DNA of 64,000 bases from Marsupella aquatica. Taxonomy: Eukaryota; Marchantiophyta. Below the pieces are notes generated by a model. It searched no databases. It was not told the origin of the DNA and saw only the letters and a program-made list of their open reading frames with translations. The translations under genes and the position numbers were made by a program. Positions 23,301 through 33,360 of the stretch are shown one piece after another; position 1 is the first letter of the stretch, and each line of letters opens with the position of its first letter. The stretch is from NCBI GenBank assembly GCA_973895155.1, contig OZ316898.1, forward strand, positions 20,212,001-20,276,000, read 5' to 3'.

Positions 23301-26300
23301 CTCAAAGCGTCTCTTGCCTGTGTCGACGACCCCAATCATCAGTACTTGCTCGTATTAAGGCGGCTCTATGTTTAAAATTATGCTCTGGTTCTCGAGTTGG
23401 ATTGCGCACTTTACAGCGATACTCAAGCCAGTCTTTAATGAACCCTAGCTCCACGCTTGATCTGTTGAGATGCATTCAGCCCCCGATTCAGCCTCTTGAC
23501 TATGACTGTCTCGGTCATGACTCCCATTTCGTCTGCTTTATTGACTCTGGAAATGATTTTGTTAAGATGCTTCAGGTTTAACTAATATCTTATCTATATG
23601 GTCAAGGTAGGCAGTCAGACCGAGTGTCACAAGCGAGTGAAGCTGAACACTTGGTCTGAATGGGCATCCGGGTTTTAGTTTTGGACACGCGCGCGCACCT
23701 GACGTCCTTTGCGGTGAGCAGTTCCTGGAAGGTTTATTGGAATAGCGCCAATGCTCTCGATCATGTCCAGCATGTGTTTCACCGCCAACCTTCCTTCTGC
23801 GGTGCTGCGGATGCTCTTAATTCCGAGTGCAAGGTACGAGCTCGTGTCTGCAACAAGCTGTGCACATACAACACAAGTTACGTTCAGGACAGGTGAAGAT
23901 GATGACTTGAGATGGAACATGTATAAGGCACATGTCAAGTGTTTATGAGCAATCTAGCTAGTGAAACAGCCCACCTCTTCAGTCGCGTCACTCCCAGCAA
24001 CGGTCCCTTTCTCGGCCCAAGAAGCTAAGTTTTCAAGAATCATGCTCTCGAGTGCTGGGAGCATAGTCGCGAGAGATTCTGGAAACGTGAATCGTTTGAA
24101 GAGCTTCTTGATAGCGACATGGCGTGGGCCGTCCCCGAAAAAAATCGCATTGGGTGAAATGAATTCCACATTTTTTGGATACTGCACTTCGAAGAGATCG
24201 GGGTTTACACAAACAAACTTCACAAACTCGGCAGTCGTGCCAAGTATGCTCTTCCGCAGAAATACCGAAGACTTGAATATGCTGCCATACCTACATCAGG
24301 GACAAAAAAGTTCACAGTCTTGTCAACAGAAGAACACGGTTCGATCAAGGACGACGGACTGTTAAATTCTTATCACATTCTAGGAAGCAACCTCTTTTTC
24401 ACTCAGAATTTCAATACAACGGCAAAATCTGCGTGCGCTCGCATCCAAGATGTTTTCGCTAACCATATTTACTTATAGATTGATTACTCTCGCAATATGT
24501 CCCGACTGCCAAAGTGTACTTAGATATTCCTACTTACCTGTATGTATCGGTTTCGGGTACTGGAAGGTCAGGAGGATTAGCATATATAATGTTCGTATAT
24601 TTAATGTTAGTATATATTGGAATGAAAAAAAGCTCTAAGTGCCACTAGTTGCATGTGAACACACTTTTGGGGGGAGTAGGATGAAAAAAAGCTCTAATTG
24701 TCACTAGGTATATGTGAACCCCACTTTTGGGGGAGTATGTGTGTTAAAGCTCGATCAAGTGCAATGAAAAAAATTAGTTGTTGTCAGAGTCCTTTTAACC
24801 CCACTTCTTCTTCTTCTTCTTTTTGGGGGGGAGGGTGTGGTTAAAGCAGTGGGCAAACAATGTTTGAACCTAGCACCTTTGAACCTGGCACCTCTATTGC
24901 TCGGTAAACATTGACCGGAAACTGTTACAGCCAGTTATTGCTACAACCAGCCAGTTTGTTACAACAGGTTCCCTCTGTTGGAATGAAAAAACTCTCTAAG
25001 TGACACTAGTTGCAATCCATGTGAACCCCCCTTTTGGGGGAATAGGATGAAAAAAAGCTCTAAGTGCCACTAAGCTACATGTGAACCCCACTTTTGAGTG
25101 AATATGTGTGTTAAAGCTAGTGTGCAACTAAAAAAATACCTAGTGTCACTAGAGCTGTTTGAACCTCACTTTTTTGGGGGGAGTGTGTGGTAAAAGCACT
25201 AGTGGGCAAGGGGGGGAAGGGGGGGGGGGGTTTAAACACCAGTGGGCAAACAAGGTTTGAACCTAGCACCTCTGCCTCCCCACTTCATGAGGCTCTACCA
25301 CAGGGGATGTGTGGTAAAAGCACTAGACGTGGGCAAGTGGGGGTGTGTGTTAAACACTACTGGGCAAACAAGGTTTGAAACCTAGCACCTGTGCCACCCC
25401 ATTTTCATGTGCTACCACCAGCCCTCACTCTCGTGCACTACCCCAGCCCACAGCCTGCTGGGTGACACCTATGACGGTTTCCTTGTATTTACATGATTGT
25501 ACAGCGCACACTCTCACGCGCTACCACCAGCCCACAGCCTGCTGGGTGACAGTTGTGATGGCTTTCTTGTATTTACATGTAATCTGCAGGCAGCAAACCT
25601 ACAGCTACCGGTTTTCTTGTATTTACATGTATGTATTTACATGTATGTATGTACATGTATGTATGTATTTCTAAACCCTAAGGCAGCAAACCTGCAGCTA
25701 CAGTCCGGCAAGACAGGACAACATTGAATGCAATTCCTGTGACTTATAGAAGGAAATGAGACTTATAGAAGGAAATGAGAATGAGACTTATAGATGGAAA
25801 TGAGGTATCATGGAGCAAAAACAGACTGAGATATTTACACACCAGAGGAGGACCTAGTCAGTAGGGTCTGAGAGCAATCCATTATGATGAGAATACTACA
25901 CCCAATGCAATCATCTAGAATGAACGACCTCACGAAAACGCAGAAGGGAAACAAATCGCGGCGGCCGACCTTCGTGCCCAACAGCGAGTCAGGGATGACG
26001 AAGGCCGCGACGGCATGTCGAAATGGAAACTGTTCATTCCAGCTCTAGCCTCTTCTATAGGAGAAAGATGATTCGCCTTCAGTTCGTGTCCAGCGAACTG
26101 TTGTCGTCACAGTGCCTTCACAGCAAATTGAATAACCGGCTAGAATGATACGAAATGCAAAATGCATCGAAGCCCATGGCAGTATAGAAATTCTACCGTC
26201 TTCCTACATGCTCTCAGCAACATCTTTGTATGCTAGAATAAATACGACACAGAATGACCAGGTCGGAGTCTGAACGTACGACACTAGGACCCGAAGCGAT

Positions 26301-26616
26301 ACAAGAGTTTGGATTGAAGAATGAAATTAGTCCACAAGGGTACTCCACGGTACGAGATGACCTTGCTTGGTGAGACATAGCATGTGATACTGGAGTTCTC
26401 CATATAATAGTACCTCTTCTCATGAGAAATCGCAAACGCCAGAGGATCCCGGGTAATAGCGATTGTTTCTCCAATGATAGGCCAACTGAACGTGCCTTTC
26501 GGAAGCCGAGCACCCGAGTGTACACTTCTTTGCAAGTTCAAGCTATAATGCAGCACCAAGAATGTAAATAGCCCACACAGCACCACGCCCAGAAGTATTG
26601 ACAACGTGACTGCCAT
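20313..26616 (-). CDS. Cytochrome P450, CYP85 clan, CYP707-like (copy B)
   Basis: Predicted 476-residue P450, paralogue of copy A in direct orientation. Nine exons: 26616-26414, 24290-23975, 23857-23699, 23317-23057, 22681-22589, 22235-22157, 21744-21638, 20831-20713, 20406-20313. Every exon has the same length and phase as its partner in copy A. Visible: N-terminal membrane helix, LPKG hinge, ExxR as EVQR, NPDRF, haem loop PFGLGGHRCPG (Cys424), C-terminal FPIIVGGYPI. The I-helix reads GALKTT, again with Lys289 instead of an acid. The frame is intact, so the gene is probably functional. The start at 26616 (MAVT) is chosen because copy A begins there; an in-frame ATG 12 codons upstream (26652) is possible. 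Intron 1 is 2123 nt against 620 nt in copy A because of an insertion. The exact substrate cannot be read from sequence. Confidence 0.9.
24580..26100. repeat. 1.5 kb insertion of degenerate tandem repeats in copy B intron 1
   Basis: Copy A intron 1 lacks this segment, while flanking intron sequence aligns on both sides. From about 24618 to 25200 an imperfect unit of roughly 60 bp repeats ('gaatgaaaaaaagctctaag', 'gtgaaccccacttttggggg'). About 25438-25495 and 25520-25580 are two copies of a unit containing 'agcccacagcctgctggg'. They are followed by an ATGT-type microsatellite ('catgtatgtatgtacatgt', about 25610-25670). A CTT run lies near 24800. No coding capacity recognised. Confidence 0.65.
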
Positions 26617-26845
26617 CTGTCCAGCTGGATCTCTCGTTGGGGAAGTGGTCACTGTGTTCGTTCACACTTCCTCTTGGTCGATCTCACGACAGTCTTGCGT
26701 GCTCGCGCTCACTTATATATATATATATATGCTGGCTATGCTCAGAACTGCATTGATTTGACGATATCGGTGCCTTGTCACTACGTCCTTCACAAAAGCA
26801 TCATATGAGCAATCAGAAAGCAAAGGGGAAACCTTAAAATGGAAT
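26617..26845 (-). promoter_or_regulatory. 5' flank of P450 copy B with TA run
   Basis: An alternating TA run (26714-26730) sits about 100 bp upstream of the start codon, a plausible place for a TATA box. The matching stretch of copy A has no such run. Farther out the sequence matches 10410-10480 of copy A. Transcription start not determinable. Confidence 0.4.
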
Positions 26846-26849
26846 AAAT

Positions 26850-27570
26850 TTAAGTTGACTTGAAACAGTCCCAACTAAATTGGGTTAAAAATTCCCCAAC
26901 TTTTCCGGAAGCAAGTGGAAGCTACAGTCCCATCGAAACGAACGAGATTCTCTTCAATTGTCCTATATCTTAATTTGCTGCACTGCAAGTGGAACTAGTT
27001 AGCTTACTAGCCTCGGTATGTGGAGCTCCAGAAAAATCTACAGGCGTGTCGTCCTTCCGCGACAAATGCTATTCGCATCTTCACCCTCCAATAATTTTAT
27101 CTGTCGCTCTTCAATTAATTAATCCCCATACGATTCATCCACGCATCGTTGTGATCTACTTGCAATTCCTTACTCCAAACTTTGGCCACAAACGTCATCT
27201 TCCAGTTGGGTATATCCTTTCCAAACTTTTGAATCCTGAAACGTTGACCATCGAGATCGTTTTATAATTTCGAAAAAGATTCTACCCCAAAATTTTAGTT
27301 TGTAATCTTTAAAGCATCGTATGTAGCAGCTAGATCGACCTGGAGTTCCGTTCTCACTTTGTCTCATAGTGATTATGGAGTAGTTTGTGTCCATTATCCC
27401 CATAACGGGCAAAGGCTCATAAGAAAGCCCAATCACGAGCAGATAAAGTTGGAGATGCAGCTGGGTGATTCCTGGTGAAAGGGGTTAGGGTGTTTGGAGC
27501 TTAATTTGATTCTTCCCCGGATTCTTCTTATTTATTGAATGGTTGGTAACTCAAAACTTGCTCGAAGCTT
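26850..27570. repeat. Remnant of a third P450-unit 3' flank
   Basis: 26855-27010 matches 17915-18070 closely ('cttttccgga', 'gtggaactagtt'). 27085-27215 matches 19480-19610 ('gttccttactcgaaact' type text followed by 'acaacgtcat'). 27545-27570 matches the 'ctgaaaacttgctcaaggc' stretch. Order and orientation are those of the copy A and B 3' flanks. It abuts the copy B upstream flank directly, which suggests a preserved unit junction. No P450 exon of a third gene was found to the right. About 27300-27435 also recurs inverted at 32743-32905, so part of this is a dispersed repeat. Confidence 0.55.
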
Positions 27571-28796
27571 TTCATTAGCTGAGGCATTGTGAAAACCCTA
27601 AACCCTCACCACCCTTTTGAGTAGTTGATGACTCTCAGTTTACAAGTTCAGCCTGTGAAGAGTTGTGCTTGGAGTTTGGTTGGGTTACCCTCTGATTTGG
27701 TATTTCCCCCTAGGTTCTTATGTCCAATGTGAGTTCTTTGAGTCCTTGGCTTCACTATTTATTTTATATGGCTACCTTTTGCTCATCTTTTATTGTGGAT
27801 GCTCTACAGGTTGCTTTCAGCTCCTTTGCTCCCTAAGCTAACAGATACTCAGACAACATTTCAATTGGGATATTATTGAGATGCCTCCACCCTGGCTAGG
27901 GCATGATCTTAATATCTTGCTAGGATGTATGTCCCTACCAAGGACAATTGTCTACACCTAAGTATGTACTTTTGATGTTTGTGTTTGAGAGACTTTTGCC
28001 TCCCTATTAGGTCTCGATTATTTGCTCTCATCTTTGTGACTTCACCAACGGCTCACACTTCCTATTTTTCAAGGTGGTTTTGGACTTACTTCCATTGAGA
28101 GCATAGCACCCTTGGCATTTTTGGGTTTGTGGGTGGCCTCGTTCTCATTGTTGGCCGATTGCTTCCTTGCCAAGGATCTGCCTTTTACTTTCATCTCTTA
28201 ATATGAAGGTTGAGAAAAGCTCCCTCCCATTTCAGGTTTATTTGCAAGTTGCACGGTCCTCACTACCCGATCTTGTAAGCGTCGCGTTACCTTCTTTTCA
28301 GGAGTTTTTATCCTTGCCTAGACCCTCTCCGTCTTCAGGCTAACCTTGTTGAGCGTATGCACACTTTCACCCCCGTTTTCACCCTCTCTAGAGCATCAGC
28401 GCCAAGGCACCTAAAACAGATCGAGCTTTCTTTTGGAGAGAAACTAAGGTGTTGGAGGGTGGCTTTAAGCCAATCCGGCCATCCCTCATCTAGAGATGTC
28501 TTTAGAGGAGTTTTCCACCACCATTAGTCTTTGTCTAGGCTACCCCACCCTCGTCTTGTAGGTCTACCCACTTCATGCACACCCGCATGCACATGTGGGA
28601 AGCCTTGTGATGCCATAGGGGTTCATCTTCGTTGATGCAGTTTGGGAGGCCCATAGTTGTTCATGATGTCATGAGAGATGCTACTGCTTAGGTTCTCTCT
28701 AGGTCTTTGGTATGTCATGTGTGGAGGGAGGTGATGCTTGTCTAAGCTACCTCGTCCTCCACTGGGGGGTTCACCTTATCAAATTTTTGAATGTAC
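27571..28796. other. Intergenic, no gene
   Basis: Moderate GC, with no long frame and no domain recognised. A short 'aaaaccctaaaccctcacc' word at about 27593 resembles the reverse telomere motif. I see no reliable coding or regulatory feature. Confidence 0.35.
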
Positions 28797-29060
28797 CTTG
28801 TGCGAACGCCCCTATTTAATCACTCTCTCTAATAGGAATAGGAAGCTCAAAAAACCCACCAATCATTTATTGAAGTACATGGGCAAGCAATGAATCATGT
28901 GATGACAAGTGGCATTTTTTGAATTGTTACCCCATTACTTACTTCCTCACTCCTTCTAAGCACTTCCCTATTTAAAATGAGTAAAACTCCCCTTAGTTCG
29001 TTTGCACATGATGTCAACATTTGTGGAAGTGACCTTCCGAGGTCCTCCACCACAACGATT
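28797..29060. repeat. Dispersed repeat shared with ABCG intron 3 (copy 1)
   Basis: Matches 49671-49915 in the same orientation: shared 'ttgtgcgaac', 'caaaaaacccaccaatcatt', 'atgtgatgacaagtggca' and 'gatgtcaacatttgtggaag'. It ends in a 'gtggaagtgacc' type sequence reminiscent of the MITE right end. Non-coding. Boundaries are approximate. Confidence 0.6.
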
Positions 29061-29123
29061 ATAGGTTGAACTGACCATGGTCCGTGATGCTCAACGTACT
29101 TTGGCGGATGTTGTGGTAGCAAA

Positions 29124-29392
29124 TTTGGGGGTCTCACTATATGAGAACCACCCCATCACCTGCGACGTTTTTAGGCCTCGGACCCCCTAAAATGTAAGAA
29201 TTTTTATTTATTTTTTAACCCCTATAAAGTTGGATTAAAAAGACCCTAATGTTCTTATAAGTCTCAAAATTGAATTTAAAAGATCCTATTGTTCTTTTGC
29301 AAAAATTCTTAAGTCTTCTCTTGGAACCAATAAAACGACCCTATCCTTCATCGCATGTGATATGCCATTTTTGTGGAAGTGAAACCCCCGAG
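29124..29392 (-). mobile_element. MITE, 8-bp target duplication (copy 3)
   Basis: Same family and orientation as 14345-14612, 269 bp. The left end is slightly changed (TTTGGGGGTCTCACT); the right end is GTGAAACCCCCGAG. GTAGCAAA occurs immediately on both sides (29116-29123 and 29393-29400). The core keeps 'aggcctcggacccc', 'aacccctataaagttgga' and 'tttttgtggaagtg'. This confirms the 8-bp duplication seen in the other two full copies. Confidence 0.88.
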
Positions 29393-29400
29393 GTAGCAAA

Positions 29401-30598
29401 CCCTTTGTGTCAGGACCTCATTGAGATAGCGGTGGGAACAGTCGGGGCAACGGCATCTCGGGCAGCCACGACAAAGGAGGAAATATACGTCACTCAAACT
29501 TCATCGAATACCTTCCTCCTAAGTGCTATTGAGATCTTTTGGTGTCTTCATTGTCAATTTGGTGGGCTTCTTTGATAAGCTGCTCGTGATATTCATGGGC
29601 AGATGGGTCCCTCCGCACCCCCACTATCCATCATTCTTGACCACACAATTTTGTCTGTACATTTTAGTGGCCTTATAGAGTGCCCAAGGTCGAGCCAATT
29701 ATTGGTGGCACCTCATAGTGGGTGCCACCGTGCCTCCGCAAATGCTAGCCCCCCTAGAGTACATTCCTATCCCACTTGCTTACTTGCTTGCTGATTTGGT
29801 TAGGATATTAGTCCAATCTCTGAACTTGAAGAAGTATTCCACCTATTTAGGACAATGTGAAAATCCATACCAAGGCAAAAACATCAGTTCAACATTTGAA
29901 CAAAGTTTTGTTACTATTAAAAGAGAAACAAAAGATAATACTACTATCATGAACTTTCATAAGAAATTTGACCATATTGTTTGAGCATAAAGCTAACAGC
30001 ATGAATCCGGCCTAATGACTAAATGAATGTCTGAGCAATGGGGTTGATTTACCTCAGTACCCTCAAGCCAGTGGACTATGTACAGATGTCATATTCATTC
30101 TTGGCAATCCTTTCTGAGCAGTGTGGTACTTGTTTTGGAGAAGCTCCAGTAAACACTTCCCAAAACCAGGCTACTTCTGTCACCTCTTATCTCAGATTCA
30201 GAAGAGATGATCAATAAATTAAACCTCTATTTTCACTGACCTAAGGGAAACCTCAAGGTTTCATTATCATCCAAAAGGCTCCTGATCTCACTTGCAGCCA
30301 ATATTGGTCCTCTCTTCACACATAGTGCTCTCGCCAAAGTGCTTTGATATCTTTTGCCCACTACGGTCTCTTCCCTAGTCATCAAATTCAAGATGATCTC
30401 TTTGACAGCTACTTAGCTTTGTGATCTTCACGTCCAGCATATTTGACAATGTTTAATACCTGGCTTCAGATTCATGTAAATGGTTGTTGTTCTCCATGAC
30501 AAGTCTTGTTTAGGGCAACCTAAAGATGTGGGATGAAATTGCTTCATAGCCTTGTGGAACCAAAATCGCCTCATAATAGATACCTTTGAGGTTTGTGG
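29401..30598. other. Intergenic, no gene
   Basis: A few short frames (for example plus strand 29270-29575, which begins inside the MITE) have no recognisable domain. Nothing else supported. Confidence 0.35.
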
Positions 30599-30619
30599 TT
30601 TAGGGTTTAGGGTTTAGGG
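30599..30619 (+). repeat. Three interstitial telomere-type TTTAGGG units
   Basis: Exactly three consecutive TTTAGGG heptamers, the usual plant telomere repeat, directly adjoining the decayed MITE relative that starts at about 30617. Too short to mark a former chromosome end. Confidence 0.8.
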
Positions 30620-30931
30620 TCCTCACTTATTTCCATTCTACCCATCACGCAAAAGTAAGTATAGGTTTTGTTTATTGCGTTGAGAATAATACTTTTAAAT
30701 TTTTGTAGAAGAACATTAGGGTTTTTAAAATCTAGTTTTGAGAATTATAAGAGAATGTAGGGTTTTAGAAATGATTTTTTTGGAATATTTTTAGAATATT
30801 CTAAAATGATAGGGGTACACAAATTGGAAGAAAAATATTTCAAAAGTTTTCTTTTTCTGAGTTTTTAGGGTGTTTTATTGCTAAAAACGTCGAGCATGTT
30901 ATGAGACCCCCTTTAGAGTGAGGCCCCCGAC
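30617..30931 (+). mobile_element. MITE relative (GGGTCCTCACTT subfamily)
   Basis: Starts GGGTCCTCACTT and ends 'gagtgaggcccccgac'. The AT-rich core is shared with 16896-17165 ('acttttaaattttt', 'agaagaacattaggg') and the right end 'aaaaacgtcga' with the main family. No target duplication detected. Confidence 0.55.
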
Positions 30932-31174
30932 TTTAAGCTCAGCAACAAGACAATCATCTGAGTCATTTTTATCTACATCTTTGTTGAGAACTTGTCTTTG
31001 ATGCACAGTCACCTAGCCACAACATTCAATCAAGCTTGTTAATCAATCACGCATGTTTTAGGCTCAACATGAATTTGACCTTGTGTGACAACAGTCTCTT
31101 CATTAATCTCAGCAAGTACCTCCTAGCTTCTTGAAGATTGTAGCTTCATCTTGTGCTTGTTGAAGCAATTTCTA

Positions 31175-31490
31175 CTTGGAGGTTTCACTTCCACAAAAAT
31201 GACACATCACGTGTGACGAAGTATAGGGTTGTTTTATTAGTTAAAATTTTAAATAACAACCCTATACTTCGTCACACGTGATGTGTCCAATTTTGAGACA
31301 GATAAGAACTATAGAGGGTTTTCAATACCAAATGTCAGAATATTTCTAGAATATTCTATAAATTTAGGGGTTAAAAATACTAAAAAACTATATTATTTTC
31401 TTAAAATTTAGGGTGTTTATTCCTTTGAAAACATCGTACGTGATATGGAATTTCCCTGGAGAATTTCCCTTGTCCGAGTGAGGCCCCGAG
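31175..31490 (+). mobile_element. Fold-back MITE derivative
   Basis: Begins like the main MITE family ('ggtttcacttccacaaaaat') and ends 'gagtgaggccccgag'. The first part has been duplicated in inverted orientation: 31201-31233 is exactly complementary to 31255-31287 (33 of 33 bases), with a 21-nt loop. The arm includes the palindromic G-box core CACGTG. The rest of the core follows the family. No flanking target duplication seen. Confidence 0.7.
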
Positions 31491-32740
31491 AACCCAATAA
31501 ACCCTATATTTACTTTTGCTTGATGGGTAGAAAGAATTGCATCATTATAGCGATCTGATTCAACTCTATTGATAGAGCAAAATCTTGCATTGAATCATTG
31601 TTTGCCAAGCACTGGTCATTGAAAACCTTAGACTAGCTAGTCTGACATTGGATATGTATTGGATAAACTTACCCAATATGAGATTCTTGCTACGTCTATT
31701 TTGGTGACACTTTTGCAACAAGTACCAAGACAATTAATTCTATTGATGTTCCATCACAACTCTATTGACGTTCTAATGCATTCTATCCTTTAGTACTACA
31801 TGCCAAAAAACATTTTGTGCACTGGCTATGGTAGAGAAAACACAATCATGTACTCTAGCTAGCACATGGTGTTTGACATGATTGTACTCTCGAACTGTAC
31901 TCTAGCTAGTACATATTGTTTGCCATGTACTCTAGCACATACAATACCATACCTTGCACCTATTCACTCAATTCAAGAGTCTCATATAAACCTGGACAAT
32001 ATAATGGTAGAGTATTGTTCTGGTGATGCTTTTGTACACGGAATATTGGAGGGATTTGGTGAGATCCTTTGTTAGAGTCATTGAAATGGCATAGTGTTGG
32101 CAAATTCCCAATGCCCTGGGCAAATATCTGCAAGCTTTGAGTAAGTTTTTGGTTACCAAACATTCTAAAAATAGGAAAATCCCCAGGAAAGTCTAAATGC
32201 TTTGAGCAACTTTTAAGTCACCAAAGCTTTGAGCAAGTATTAAGTCACCAAACATTCTAAATACAGGAAATCCTAGGAAGCTCCAAACATCGTAACAACT
32301 TTCGTGATTTTTTTGGGGGTATTTTTGAGTGCATCAATTTTCCATACTACCACCCTTCTTTTGAGGTCTGAGTGGATTATGCCAAACACCCTAAACCCAA
32401 GAAAATATGAAAGAAAAATTAGCCTTACCACAGACAACAAAATAAAGATTGCATCCAGAATGGAAGAGACTATATCCCTCCAAGTACTTCCTATGTGTCT
32501 TTCTATAGCTATTCTCTCTCTAAACTCCAATTTTAACTTCTTTCATGCTTAAGACCAGTTAATTGCATGACACCAAATTGTTGCATGCCCCTAACCCGCC
32601 CATCAATCTGTTTAGGTCCTAGTTACTGGCATTGTGAGAACAAAGCCCCTAAAAACTTTGGCTACTCCCTCATTATTTGGGGCATTATATCTCACAATGC
32701 CCTCTAACCAGTACATCACCTCAAAAGCGTCTCCACGTTA
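31491..32740. other. Intergenic repeats, no gene
   Basis: About 32130-32275 holds three imperfect copies of a phrase of the type 'gctttgagcaa...tttaagtcaccaaa'. The reverse complement resembles 'ggtaactcaaaacttgctcg' at 27547 and the 'gaaaacttgctcaag' stretch of the P450 flanks. No coding sequence recognised. Confidence 0.4.
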
Positions 32741-32742
32741 TC

Positions 32743-32905
32743 TGGTCATTGGGCTTTCTTTTGAGCCATTGCCCATTACTGGGATTGGGACTGGGATATT
32801 GGACAAAAATATTTCAAAATCACTATGAGACAGAGTGAGAACGGAACTGCATGATGTCTAGCTGCTAGACAAGACTCGAGATAAGATGCTTTAAATGTTA
32901 CAGAC
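32743..32905. repeat. Inverted copy of 27300-27435
   Basis: Reverse complement matches 27300-27435 with scattered differences ('agtgagaacggaact' and 'attgggctttctt' are shared). It may be one arm of a larger rearrangement or simply a dispersed repeat copy. Confidence 0.5.
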
Positions 32906-33360
32906 TAGAATGCCCATGCCGGTGCATTGCACTAAAAATGATGGGTGAAGGTGAGGAGAGATGTTGAGGTGACAAAATATGTCAAGGAGAGGAAATTAAG
33001 ATGTTGAGGGGATTTCAAACGATGTTCATGTGAGATAAAGATGTCAAAGTGACCAAAAGATGGTGAGATGAGGAAAGATGTCATTGTGAACAAAAGATGT
33101 CATTGTGAACAAAAGATGACTGTAGATGAGAGAAAAATATGTCAATATGAGGAAAATATGTCAAGGAAAGGCAAACCAATGTAGGTTTTGCAAGATAGTT
33201 GTTAAGGCATGTTATGTATCATCCCAGCCTATACAGTTACTGCAGTCGTGTTCAACGCCCATGTGTTGCACAGAAGATGTCATTGCATAGAAGATGTAGT
33301 TGCAGAAAATAAGTAGTTGCATAAAATATGTATTGCCTAAAAGATGTACATGTCAAAAAG
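32904..33360. mobile_element. Relative of the 878-2421 element (left end)
   Basis: Opens with ACTAGAATGCCCATGCCGG. This is followed by many imperfect copies of 'agatgtcaaggagag' and 'gatgtcattgtgaacaaa', the same subterminal repeat type as 893-1120. No matching right end was identified. Confidence 0.45.

Noticed and set aside
30599-30619. Former telomere or chromosome fusion point
   Set aside because: Only three heptamers with no degenerate extension; short TTTAGGG runs are common in plant genomes.
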